Shown here: positions 23,300 through 34,081 of the stretch, in pieces
How positions within the stretch are numbered: position 1 is the first letter of the stretch
Layout: each line of letters starts with the position of its first letter
DNA from: Lytechinus pictus
Lineage: Eukaryota; Echinodermata; Echinoidea; Temnopleuroida; Toxopneustidae
Direction of reading: 5' to 3'
DNA length: 64,000 bases
NCBI RefSeq assembly: GCF_037042905.1
Contig: NC_087254.1
Coordinates: 19,710,603-19,774,602, forward strand
Notes under the pieces: model-generated
Databases searched by the model: none
The model's input: the letters and a program-made list of their open reading frames with translations, nothing else
What the model was told of the DNA's origin: nothing
Position numbers and translations under genes: made by a program

Positions 23300-23450
23300 T
23301 CCCCTCCCCCTTATTCTCTTGCCACTTCTTCCTCTCTCTCCCTCGATCCCCTTCTCCCCCCCCCCCCCCACCTCTCTTACCCATTCTCTCTTTTTCTCTC
23401 CCTCCTCTCTCTCTCTCCATCTCTCTTTTCTCTCCTCTCTCTTTCATCTT
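23300..23450. repeat. CT-rich pyrimidine tract
   Basis: About 150 bases almost entirely of C and T on the plus strand, including a C run at 23357-23369 and CTCTCT repeats. ORFs on either strand here are low complexity. Confidence 0.9.
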
Positions 23451-23881
23451 AACACTTAATCATACAACAATCACCATTATCTTAATAGATTATGGGGTCT
23501 CTTCTTTCATTTGATGCACGTTGTACGATGCTAACTTCAAACATGACCGAGTTCAAATGAGAAGAAAACTTACCAAAGAGGATGGCGGATGGTATCTTAA
23601 TTTGAAGGAGAAAAAAAATCACATTCAAAAAGTGAATTTTCTGCCCTTTCATCCTAATCAGAAAAGTTGAGCAAGGAATGTCATAGCTGTTGCTTCAAAC
23701 TAATACTTGAATTTCAATAATTTCATCAAATTAATGTTTTTGACATTGCCTACCATAGCAATAGCTTAGTTTTATTTTTTAATTTATGCATGGCTGATCA
23801 TTAAAAAAATGTAAATCAAACAGGCATCCTGTGAAAATATACATATTCATAAAGCCAAGGAAATTCAAGCTTTATTTCAAG

Positions 23882-24730
23882 ACAAGTGGAACGCCTCTGG
23901 CAGTCTCGCCTGCATTACGCGATTTAATATAGCAGCAGTGCTAACTTTGAAAACTACTATAAAATAATCATTCACAAAAACTCCATTCATATAATGACAT
24001 AATACCACGTTCATTGACCATAAATGACATTTGAACGGTGACTTAAGACTTGTCAACTACATCCATGTCCACATTTCAATCACTCTATCTATAAACTTTC
24101 AAAGTTATGATGGCAATTCAACAATTACCCCAACATGGCCTAAGTTTATTGACCTTAACTGACCTTTGACCTTGGTTTTGTGACCTGAAACTCACAGGGG
24201 ATGTTCAGTGATACTTGATTACTCTTATGTCCAAGTTTTATGAACTAAATCCGTAAACTTTCAGAGTTAGGATGGTAATTTAACAAATACCCCCAACACA
24301 GCCAAAGTTCATTGACCTTAAATGACCATTGACCATGGTCATGTGACCTGAAACTCGCACATGATGTTTGCTAATACTTGATTAACCTTATGTCCAAGTT
24401 TCATGAACTAGATCCATAAATTTTCTAAGTTATGATGTCATTTCAAAAACTTAACCTTCGGTTAAGATTTTGAAAATAATTCTCCCAACATGGTCAAAGT
24501 TCATTGACCCTAAATGACCTTTGACCTTGGTCATGTGACCTGAAACTCAGGCAGGATGTTTAGTAATACTTGATTAACCTTATGTCCAAGTTTCATGAAC
24601 TAGGTCCATATACTTTCTAAGTTATGATGTCATTTCAAAAACTTAACCTTAGGTTAAGATTTGATGTTGACGCCGCCGCCGCCGTCGGAAAAGCGGCGCC
24701 TATAGTCTCGCTCTGCTATGCAGGCGAGAC
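23882..24730. mobile_element. TIR element filled with satellite-like units, copy 1
   Basis: Left terminus near 23903 (GTCTCGCCTGCAT) is inverted at the right end (ATGCAGGCGAGAC, ending 24730). The interior is made of degenerate units of about 163 bases (the last 192) containing TGACCTTTGACCT, then a CCG microsatellite and a terminal hairpin (GTCTCGC/GCGAGAC). No ORF. The same structure recurs at 25943-26920 in the same orientation. Confidence 0.75.
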
Positions 24731-25650
24731 AAAAAAAACGAATTTACTCTAATTTTAGTATTTTATTCAAAAGAGAATTTTTTTTACCCTCCACCTACTT
24801 GGCCTTTAGCATGATGTGCATGTGTCAAACTGTCATATCACCTACTCCAAATATAAGAAGAGACTATAGTTTACAATTAATGTCATAATTGATTTTACCT
24901 TTGATTACTTTATGATAAAACATCAATAATTCCCAGTCGTGTTTTTTTTGGGGGGGAAACTATGCAGTATACTGGGATTTTTTAACTTCCCACAACTATT
25001 GTCTTTATGATACATTATGTAATCTCCCTCAACAAGTAAGCTCTATACAAAATGCAAAATATACATCAGTAAATCTCTTTGTTATCTCATTTTATTGCGA
25101 GTAACATCACTACCATTCAAAAGAATTCTTTCCTCAAATAATGGTTTCCTTTGTAAGATGCATAGCTCATTCACTGACCTCACATCAAACACTTTAAAAA
25201 CATATACATATATCTATATACAGCAAGAATTATTATCAAATGACTTGATAAAATTTCCACATAATATTTAGAATGCATTATATGTACATTCAATACATTA
25301 CCACATTGACTGAAGTTTTATTTCATGAACTAACATATGTGTTAATATGTGGATGTCTTGGGAACACTACTACTGGGTTAGCTCTATGCGCCCGTCAATT
25401 CCCTGTAGTGTTCAGAAATTCATTGTCTTTTCAAATAACATGGTAAATCTAACTTTTCTTTTGTACATTGAGCATAATATTCAATATAGTTACCCCATTT
25501 TCTTCCCCCATATTGTATTAAAACAAGCCCTCACAACCCCCATCCTTCATGACATGCAACAATATGCATTTGATTATAAATAACCTATCAATGACTCAAA
25601 ATGCAGAAATTGTTAATGTGTGTATTGAATATCTGTTCTTTCAACAGTCA

Positions 25651-25656
25651 TTTATT
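25651..25656 (-). terminator. Candidate NDUFA3 polyadenylation signal
   Basis: TTTATT on the plus strand is AATAAA on the minus strand, about 130 bases after the stop codon, a normal distance for a short 3' UTR. Confidence 0.5.
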
Positions 25657-25783
25657 TCCCTGAATATGAAGGAGCAATGAATATCCTTGCACTCTTCAAA
25701 GGAAGCTGATTGGTGGTATGTAATGTAATGAACATTCTGGTGCACTCCAAGGGTCAAAGGTCACAACGCATTTTTTACAGATG

Positions 25784-25833
25784 TCATACTGAGGTTGGCT
25801 CGCCCGTCTTCCCTTCCACATATCTGATTGGTA
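25784..25833 (-). CDS. NDUFA3: NDUFA3 exon 4 and stop
   Basis: On the minus strand, acceptor CCCCTTGCAG|. The split codon completes to Ile, then PIRYVEGKTGEPTSV and TGA (complement of 25784-25786). It restores the family's YPxPxR motif across the junction and brings the protein to 84 residues. Confidence 0.85.
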
Positions 25834-28800
25834 CTGCAAGGGGAAGAGAAGAAAAAGAAGAGGGGGAAAGGGGGAGAAAACTTCTCAATATATATGGAAT
25901 ATGATCCCAAAAAATATTGAATACCCTCATGGTTTAAATAACAACAAGTGGAATGCCTCTGGCCGTCTCACCTGCATCACGCGATTCAATATAGCAGCAG
26001 TGCTGATTTTGAAAACTACTATAACTCGCACAAGATGTTCAGTGATACTTGGTTACTCTTATTTCCACGTTTTATGAACTAGACCAATACACTTATAGAG
26101 ATATGATGGCAATTCAACAAATACCCCCCAACGTGGCCAAAGTTCTTTGACCTTACATGACCTTTGACCTTGATCATGTGACCTGAAACTCGCACAGGAT
26201 GTTCAGTGATACTTGATTACTATTATGTCCAAGTTTTATGAACTAGACCAACACACTTTCAAATTTATGGCTGTAATTCAACAAATACCCCAATTTGGCC
26301 AAAGTTCATTGACCCTAAATGACCTTTGACCTTGATCATGTGACCTGAAACTTGCACAGGATGTTCAGTAATACTTGATTACTATTATGTCCAAGTTTCA
26401 TGAATCAGATCCATAAACTTTCAAAGTTATGATGGTAATTCAACAGATACCCCCAATTCGGCCAAAGTTCATTGACCCTAAATGACCTTTGACCTTGGTC
26501 ATGTGATGTGAAACTCATGCAGGATGTTCAGTGATACTTGATTAACCTTATGTATAAGTTTCATGAACTAGGTCCATATATTTTTTAAGTTATGATGACA
26601 TTTCAAAAACTTAACCTTAGGTTAAGATTTTGATGTTGATTCCCCCAACATGGTCTAAGTTCATTGACCCTAAATGACCTTTGACCTTGGTCATGTGACA
26701 TGAAACTCAGGCAGGATGTTCAGTAATACTTGATTAACCTTATGGCCAAGTTTCATGAACTAGGTCCATATACTTTCTAAGTTATGCTGTCATTTCAAAA
26801 ACTTAACCTCAGGTTAAGATTTGGTGTTGACGCCGCCGCCGCCGTCGCCGTCACCGCCGCCGCCGCCGTCGCCGTCGGAAAAGCGGCGCCTATAGTCTCA
26901 CTCTGCTATGCAGGTGAGACAAAAAACTGCATGAAATTCTTGTTACAATGCAATTTGTCATTGAAAAATAAATATATGAACGAAAATTATTAATCTTATC
27001 TGTATGTTTGCTGATGAATATTTAGAACCAAGAAATATAAACCATCAAATACTGAATATTAGAAAAATGAATAATACCATATCTCAACATAATAAGGAAA
27101 AAGATAACATTAAAAATATCAAATATCAACCATTTTTTAAAAACAATTTTAGTATTGCAACACCACATTTCAAGCCAGGATATCATTTTTAACTCACTGT
27201 GCTTGAAATAATTGCAAGTTATATATTCACTGTATGAAATAAAGATTTCAACTTTATTTTGAAAAATCCTAAAGTTGATTTATTCTCCTTAACCCTAACT
27301 AGGCCGGGCTTTTTTGGCTGTTCTGTGGCTGGGGGGGGGTTGATTCAACCCCCCCCTGAGATCTCGGCCGCCGATCGCGCGAGCGCCACAAAAATTTGCA
27401 CGCTGGTAGTGTGCGATGTTATCTACAAGGCTGTATGGTAAAATTTTCCAAAATAATGAGATTTTATTTTATATGAATTAATTATGCTAATTTATGCATA
27501 AATCATACTTTTTGCTCTAATTCACTAAATGAAGCTCCTAGAATGCTAATTTTTGGTAAAAATATTCTTTGTAGCATTCTTAACAATGGCAATTGAAAAA
27601 AACTTCGGTTTGGAAATCAATTTCTTATGTATTTTATTGTTTTATGAATTTCTTATGTATTTCTTTGTTTTTCAACCTTTTGTTTTTCTTTGTTTTTTTC
27701 ACCAGATTTATTGCACAACCTTTTTGAAGCATAATTATGCTAAAATCAATTGCTTTCAGCTGTTTAAAGTAAAAATAATCATATCTTTATGAATAAGATG
27801 AGAAAACTCAATTTGCATTGACTTTGGACACAAAATCACGTTTTGGAACAATTTTTGGTCTTACAAGCACTTACAAAATGTTGCGTAATTTGGGAACCAC
27901 GTACCCGGGCGTCGTAAATTTGGTCTCAAAAGATGCGTGAGACTTAAAAGTATAAACTCTGCGAGTGGCGCGGTCAAAAAATTTCGCGCGGCGGAATGAT
28001 CGCAGAAAATGTGGAGGGGGGGGTTGATTCAACCCCCCCCCCGGCCATTTTAGGGTTAAAATGCAAAGGGATATAAGCCCATATCTCTTTGGCAAAATAG
28101 AGACATTTTCATTATCAGATCTCTATAAATTTAGCTTAGTGATACAAGACTACAATTCTTCACAATTTTTGCAAACTGCTTAAAATAGAAAACTATTTAA
28201 TTAAAATAGAAAACTATCTAATTAAAAAAAAAAGCTCAAAGATGTAAAGGGTGACTACTTACTTGGATATTTGTTTGGTATAGCATCAGCATCTCTTTTC
28301 ACTTTATCCCAATATGAGTTAGGAACAAGTAACCATGTGAGAGGCACTGTATAGTGTGGGAGGGAGAAATAAATGGGAAGAGGTTAATGAATGCAAACAG
28401 GAAAGGGATAGTTTGATACATGTATGTCATGAAATATGAATGAATTTAAAAAAAGATAAATTCCATATCATTATATAATATTGACTGGCTTTGATGGGAA
28501 CATGAAATATATTGCCCGCAACCAAATCATATTGGCCCCGAGTCTTTCGATAAAGACAGTATGGTTCTTTTGAGGGCATTATATCTATTGTTCAAGAAAG
28601 AGAAGCCAGTCAATATTATCATTACCTACAGCTGTATGTGTCATTCGGGCCACTATTTGGAGCAACTTAATCTGCCTATTTGCTTGTTATTCATTCTGAT
28701 TCCAGGTTATTCATGAACTTGATAAAATAATTCTGGCTAAGTATTGTGACAGAAATTGTTGCCATGCAGCCACACACCACGTAAGGCGTGAACATGAACT

Positions 28801-30703
28801 CAATGCTTACAAATCTTGCACTTTGGTTTGATCATTGAATACCTCTACATCAATATCTTAAAAAATAATTTTTAAAAGATTGAATACTCACATGATGAAC
28901 CAAGAAGGCAAGACACAACAATAACAGGTTCCTTATCCCATGAGAACTTGAGGAAAGGGATGATACCTAAAAAGGAAAACAAATGAAAACCACCATGAAA
29001 AATATTTGGAAGATAATTACATTTTTTACATTCTTGCCCGTATTCTGAATGTGAAGTCCATTTTAATGTAGGCCAGAGTCTAATTGCTAAATTATGGGAA
29101 GCAAAAATATCTATCTCTGAGACTCTGTACAAGATAGACTGAAGGGGATGGGGCCCCGTACCTACAGCCAACGTATAGTGAACTAGCGTTTTATAGATCG
29201 CGATTTAAAACTGTTTTTTAAGCAAAATTGAAAGTTTCATGGTTTCCATTATCAGGTAAATATAAATAACTTAAGTAATTGCATACCTTGGGCCGGAGTT
29301 ATTGAAAAAAATCCTCTGGATGATTGAGAAATCTGTCATCTAAGACATTTTCACCTGACCTGACGGTTTTTCTTGCAAGTTGCCATCTTGAATGACGTCA
29401 TTATCGTATTAACTTAATGTCTCGAATCGATATATCGCGATTATAACTAGTACTAGTACTAGTATAACTAGTATCGTTTATCATCGGTTTCGTTCGCATA
29501 TGGAGCAGATCGTATAATATCGAAAGCAATATCGATATCACATTCGTGATTGTTGACGTTCGTTTGTAAATATTTTATAGTTTGGCTGCCATTTTGACCA
29601 TTTTTATCGTGTTCAACCCAATTAAACATCGGTAAAGTATATTTTTCATGCCTTTTTCATCTATATCGTTTAAAGTATTTAAATGTTAAAACATGAAGTT
29701 TTAAAAGTTTGTTGTTTATACATCCTTAGATTGTAAATTCGATGTGTAAAATTACATCAAACTTTGGACTGTGAATTGACAAAAGGGAGGGAATGAGAAC
29801 ACATGCGAGCCCACACGTACACCCTACCGTCGGTAAATGGGGATTACAGTAAAATGTCAGAAATTGTTGAATAAATCCCCAGAAACGACGGTTATTCCTG
29901 TCTATGTACAAGATTGCTTCTATTGTACACAGTATCGCTAGATTCATTAATAGTTCCGCATTTTCCTTCTAAGCAGGCTGCTTCTAAACATGCGCATGCG
30001 CGAGGGTCCGAGCTTAGACCCTCACGCATGCGCATGCGATGTTTTGAAATCGGCAACGAATTATTTATACGTGTGAGGAACTCCATGTTGGCTCTAAATC
30101 ACCAATTTTGAGACTGATAGAAGCATGGAAAAAGCATGAAACTTTGTGTAAAGTAAGAATATTAGTTTTAATTGTTTTTAAACTTAAAGATCGTGATGTT
30201 GCATGAATTTTAGATTTTCCCCCCATAAAATCCCACTTTTGTCACTCAGAGTATTCAGAGCGAGTTTTTGGCCTCGATGATCGGGTACGTGGAGCATAGA
30301 CATAGTGAAGCGGTAGTGAAGTGCAGCCTGCACGAACATCGCTTGAGGTACCCTGACCTGAGCTACGCTACGCCTTCGCTTCGGGAGCTCCCAGTCCGCG
30401 CCGCGTCCCCGACTTACCCGCGCTGCGCGCTGTAGACTCGGGTTACAGAATGATTTTGACAAAGGACATGGAATTGAACACTCGGGACTGGGCCGAAGTG
30501 CAGTGGATGCACATAATACACGGATGGGACGGAACGTATACAGGCCGATAAACAGGTCTCGACACGATTCATTGTTATGAAAATTGTATTAAAAACATAT
30601 TCTAAGAACTGAAGATAAATCGAAGTTTATTACAAACTCATAAAGAGGTTAAATTACCTTTTCTCCAAGCCTCTCGGGCCGGTGAGATCACTCGAGTTGC
30701 CAT
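25784..30703 (-). CDS. NDUFA3: NDUFA3, NADH dehydrogenase 1 alpha subcomplex subunit 3 (complex I B9), complete
   Basis: Four minus-strand exons: 30703-30658, 28966-28892, 28346-28263 and 25833-25784. All introns are phase 1 with GT-AG ends. They join to 84 residues plus TGA, the same length as human NDUFA3. The N-terminus starts MATRV, followed by LKFSWDKEPVIVVS, close to human LKNAWDKEPVLVVS; a hydrophobic segment follows (about residues 29-50). NKYPIPIR near the C-terminus corresponds to human YNYPVPVR. The subunit is a single-pass accessory protein of mitochondrial complex I in the inner membrane. The middle of the protein is divergent. A candidate AATAAA on the minus strand lies at 25656-25651. 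The gene faces MARF1 tail to tail and NDE1 head to head. Confidence 0.9.
25943..26920. mobile_element. TIR element filled with satellite-like units, copy 2
   Basis: Second copy of the element at 23882, in NDUFA3 intron 3. It shares the left block (CAAGTGGAATGCCTCTGGCC), four units with the DR1 motif, a longer CCG/GTC microsatellite at 26831-26877, and a terminal hairpin. Here the termini read GTCTCACCTGCAT, GTCTCAC and GTGAGAC, while copy 1 has G-containing versions at all three places. Confidence 0.75.
27289..28059. mobile_element. piggyBac-type MITE with TTAA flanks
   Basis: TTAA-CCCTAA at the left and TTAGGG-TTAA at the right form inverted ends flanked by TTAA, the piggyBac target site. 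Inside each end is a self-complementary block (GGGGTTGATTCAACCCC). The inverted match continues into CG-rich sequence. The AT-rich core has no transposase. The element lies in NDUFA3 intron 3. Confidence 0.8.
28263..28346 (-). CDS. NDUFA3: NDUFA3 exon 3
   Basis: On the minus strand, acceptor CACTATACAG| and donor ATCCAA|GTAAGT. It encodes the end of the hydrophobic stretch (LPLTWLLVP) and a charged segment ending AIPNKYP, aligned with human ATPYNYP. It is the least conserved part. Confidence 0.85.
28476..28619. mobile_element. Small fold-back element in NDUFA3 intron 2
   Basis: ATAATATTGACTGGCTT at the left pairs with AAGCCAGTCAATATTAT at the right around a 110-base core without an ORF. This is typical of a small MITE. 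Confidence 0.7.
28892..28966 (-). CDS. NDUFA3: NDUFA3 exon 2, conserved WDKEP motif
   Basis: On the minus strand, acceptor CCTTTTTAG| and donor TCATCAT|GTGAGT. It encodes IIPFLKFSWDKEPVIVVS and the start of the membrane segment. This is the exon that identifies the gene. Confidence 0.92.
29990..30041. promoter_or_regulatory. Palindrome carrying NRF1-type sites in NDUFA3 intron 1
   Basis: Arms CATGCGCATGCGCGAGGGTC and GACCCTCACGCATGCGCATG surround an 8-base centre. Bases 29991-30002 (TGCGCATGCGCG) fit the NRF1 consensus YGCGCAYGCGCR exactly. NRF1 controls many respiratory-chain genes in animals, and the site lies about 700 bases inside NDUFA3 from its start codon. The regulatory role is inference. 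Confidence 0.5.
30658..30703 (-). CDS. NDUFA3: NDUFA3 exon 1 with start codon
   Basis: ATG is the complement of 30701-30703 and the exon ends AAAAG|GTAATT. Fifteen codons plus one base encode MATRVISPAREAWRK. The start is the first ATG in frame, and the following exon gives the family motif at the expected distance. Confidence 0.85.
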
Positions 30704-31224
30704 AATAATGCTAAAAAATGAAGTGCGCCAGCTAACGGTTTAAATCACCATGCGTCGTTCATCTGGTATCAGATTTTCGCTCTTTTTTCATTTTTTTTTC
30801 TTTCCTTCTTTCTTTCTTTCTTTTTTTCCTTTCCTTATTTCCTTCGTTTTAAAATTCTTTCTTTTTTCTTTTTTCTTTCTTTCTTTCTGGCTTCCGTCTT
30901 CTGACTTTCTTTGCTTCCCGCTTATAGCTTCTTTCTTGGGGGGGGGGGGGACGAAAAAAAATCTTTATTTAATTTGTATCATTCGTTTCCTTTCATCGCA
31001 TTTATTTCTTGATTGTTTATCCGATTTGCACTAAATTTCTTTTGTTTTACCCATTTTGACCCAAAAAGGCCGTCAACAAAAATTTGCCCATTTTAGCTTC
31101 TTCATGATTAGTGCATTATATAGGCCTACGCTCATAAAAATTTTTCAGAAAAAAAAAGAACGAAATAATATTTACAATGTAAAATAAAGAAATGATAATT
31201 ACAATAATTATGATTGGGCTAGAA

Positions 31225-31490
31225 ATTCTACTTGGCGGATCCAGGTAGGGGCACATCCGGCCCGTGCCCCCCCCCCCCCCTTGAGAGCCACCAAAAATAT
31301 AAAAGGGAAATATGCCATGCATACGCAAGTGAGTTTTTTTTTTTTTTTTTTTTTGGCGGCTTTCAAATTTTTCCTGGAACAAAATGTCTTCGGTTTGGCA
31401 GTGAAGACTTTTTGGGGGGGCTTGACAAAATTATCCGGTACAAAATGTCCCCACCCCTTTTGAAAAATCCCTTGATCCGTCCCTGATACC
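31225..31490. repeat. Repeat with inverted GGATCC-containing ends
   Basis: GGCGGATCCAGG near 31235 is mirrored by CTTGATCCGTCC near 31475. Poly-C, poly-T and poly-G runs lie between. Translated frames here give Gly/Pro runs only, so it is read as a non-coding mobile-element remnant. Confidence 0.45.
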
Positions 31491-33479
31491 TTAGTTCTTC
31501 TTTAAAAAACATATAAGTAAGTGGATGGGGGGATAAAGTCCCTTCTCTATTATCAATGGACAATGGTAAATTGACATAAACACAACCATTCCCCCTCTCT
31601 CATAATTTCGCAAGATTGAAAACTCCGACGAGAGAGAAAAAAAAGAGTGGAGAAAGGGAAAAAAAAAATAACAAAGTAAAATTATAAAGAAAGGAAAAAA
31701 AAAGAGACAAAATCTTGTTTTCTTTCCTTCCGTCTGTGTTCCGCATTCATTAATCTCCACAACCCCCCCCCCCCTCGCTCTGTCTTTGTTGTACATTTTC
31801 CCTAAAGGATTTCTGGGATGGATTACTTATAAAAAAGGATCCAAGAAAGAAAACATAAATGAGGAGTGCTCACTTGCTTTGTTCGATGGATATACTAATT
31901 GTGTCTCGTGTCTTGGTACACGCCATGGCCCTGGGAAGCGGGGGGGGGGGGGGGTGATGGACGGTGCTGAAGCATCCTCAAAATTTTCCTTGGGGGTGCT
32001 GCGTGTAATATTTTCCATAGGCAGCACCCCCTGGAAATCTGGTAGGTAAGATGAAATTAATGTAATGAACAACGTTTTGTAGGACCCCCCTGCCTCAGAA
32101 TTTTCCTACAAAGTGCTTGAAATAGTGCTTAAATTCACCCTTTTTCAGATCGGAATATCAAATATTTTCAGCTCGCGCTTCACGCTCGCGTTATTGACTT
32201 TCATGATATAAATAATGTATTTAGAATGCCCAGATTCTACGGTCTAAATCTAACTGATATTCAGATACGCAACTTTTTTTTTAATTTAAAAGGTGCTTAA
32301 ATCGTAATGTTTCCGATCAGAATATCATGATTTTCTGCTAGCGCGACGTGCTCACATATACAAGTTCAATTTCAAGTTTATTTCATTTCTCAACTCAATA
32401 ATACAACATAAGAAATAATTACACAGATATAAAATGATAACCATACAAATTAATACAAATGAATATACATTGCAAGCAATATGACTATATATACAAGAAA
32501 AGTAAATAAATGTTTATGGTAAACACTAAATAACGTGATAATCATATTAACCAATAACAAATATACAATGGAAATAGAACAAAATGTATACCATTCTCGA
32601 TAAAACAATTTGCAAGGGTACCTTTATAACTCCTTTTTTCAATAAATAAAGTTGAGTAAATGGAGGGATCCACTAAAAAGCAGGGCTTGTTGAGTGTAGA
32701 TCCCTCAAAGAATTAATCAAAGATTTGTAGGTACAGGTATAAACAAAAATGAGAATCATATACCCAATCATACCCATTCTTTTTCTGATTTGCAAAACAT
32801 GAATAGAGTGTGTTTTGTTCTGAAATCTCAATTTTGTTTCCACTTGCACTTCCCAATCGCATGAATGTTGACAGTTATATACATATCCTGTTCATGAAGT
32901 ACATAAAGTGCTTAGAACGTCCAGTTTTTAGGTCGGAATATAAAAACTTTTAGGCTTGGGCTTCGTGCTCGCATTATTTAATTGTTGAAATATGTATCGT
33001 CTTCATGGGTAACTGCAAGCAGTCCTTATAACAAGCCCCTTTTCGATCAGGCCAGAAAATATGTTAAAAATTTCGGGACCAATATGACCTTCATTTTTAA
33101 TAAAACCCCTTTTTTGGCTTGTCAAAATTTTACCCCTGCAAAAAAACAATCGTTCCCATCAGGGCCTTGCAATTGGCAATGGAAAACAAAAACAGAACAT
33201 GCTGTAACGGGTGCATATCAAATTGTTTTGTTTAAAAGTACCCCTGAATTGAATAGGGGGCCTGAAATCTCTTTTTATCCTTTTCCCCTTTCCTTTAAAA
33301 AATCTAATCCCTGAGTCTTTCTGCCCTCCGCCACTTGACTTTGGACAGCTAGTGTCTAACTTGGGGGGACCTGCCCCAAGTCCAGTCCTATATCCCTGAT
33401 CAGTATACCCGGTCAGTATAGTCGGAGTATAGATAGTGCTGTCATCACATCCCACCATGTGACCATGGGCATGCACAGA

Positions 33480-33690
33480 AAATAATTTTCTTGGGAGGGG
33501 GCGGGAAAGAAACTCGTAAGCAAGGGAGTGAATAAACCAAGCTTGTCATGGTCAATAAATTGGGGCAGCGCTTTTATTTAAGTTTCGAAAAGTAAACGTT
33601 CACACTTTTGGTTATTTTTTTTAAATTTTCATTAAAAAAGTGTTAATCATCAACATTTCTTGAGGTCAACGGCACCCCACCCACTGGTCT
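33480..33690. repeat. Dispersed repeat shared with 45930-46190
   Basis: The block containing AGGGAGTGAA, ACCAAGCTTGTCAT, then TTTTCATTAAAA and a CATTTCTTG end recurs in the NDE1 intron at about 45930-46190 in the same order. It is a degenerate non-coding repeat family. Confidence 0.6.
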
Positions 33691-33995
33691 GTACTACTTA
33701 ATATAGCAATAATAATCAGTGACTCCCACCTCACCATGGGCCCTTTCTATACAAACAAATTATCACAGAATGATTTAGCGATATTGAAAGTCACTTCATT
33801 TGCAGTAAAATGCACGTGTGCAATACCGGCACTCAATTACCAGTATACATGTACCGTACGTACGTACATCTTTATTTGTCTATCTAGCACACCTAATTGT
33901 GTACCGTAACAGTATTTCGAGCTTTGCCGAGAATAGACGGGATCTGTTTCCCTTGTTTTCTATTTCACTCTTTTGGAAATACCTTAGGACTAACT

Positions 33996-34081
33996 ATGGA
34001 TGATGATGACATCCCAACATTTTCTTCACAGTCTGAAGAATTGGAATACTGGAAAAGTAAAGCCCAAGAATTAAAAATAAG
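33996..34081 (+). CDS. NDE1: NDE1 exon 1 with start codon
   Basis: ATG at 33996 has A at -3 and G at +4, then [20 protein letters not shown], like the family start with TFSSEEEEANYWK. The donor is ATAAG|GTAATA, phase 2. The upstream frame stays open but shows no family similarity, so this ATG is preferred. Confidence 0.9.

Larger units (their letters stand above)
30704..33995. other. Intergenic region between divergent NDUFA3 and NDE1
   Basis: It should hold both promoters, but no TATA box or initiator was convincing. It contains a TTTC-rich tract (30775-30935), long G and C runs (30940, 31269, 31756, 31940), a small TIR-like repeat near 31225-31490, and degenerate repeats with recurring GCTCGCGCTTC-type words (32160-32960). 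A good start context (A at -3, G at +4) precedes the NDE1 ATG at 33996. Confidence 0.5.

Noticed and set aside
23220..23514. ORFs on both strands in the CT-rich tract
   Set aside because: Arg/Glu/Gly- or Ser/Pro/Leu-rich products of a pyrimidine tract, with no splice context.
26784..26993. ORF with Ala/Val run
   Set aside because: The run is the CCG/GTC microsatellite at the end of the satellite-bearing element.
30750..31034. Ser/Phe-rich 94-codon ORF
   Set aside because: Reading of a TTTC microsatellite-like tract.
31116..31563. ORFs with Gly-, Pro- or Phe-rich runs
   Set aside because: Created by homopolymer runs in a dispersed repeat; no conserved motif.
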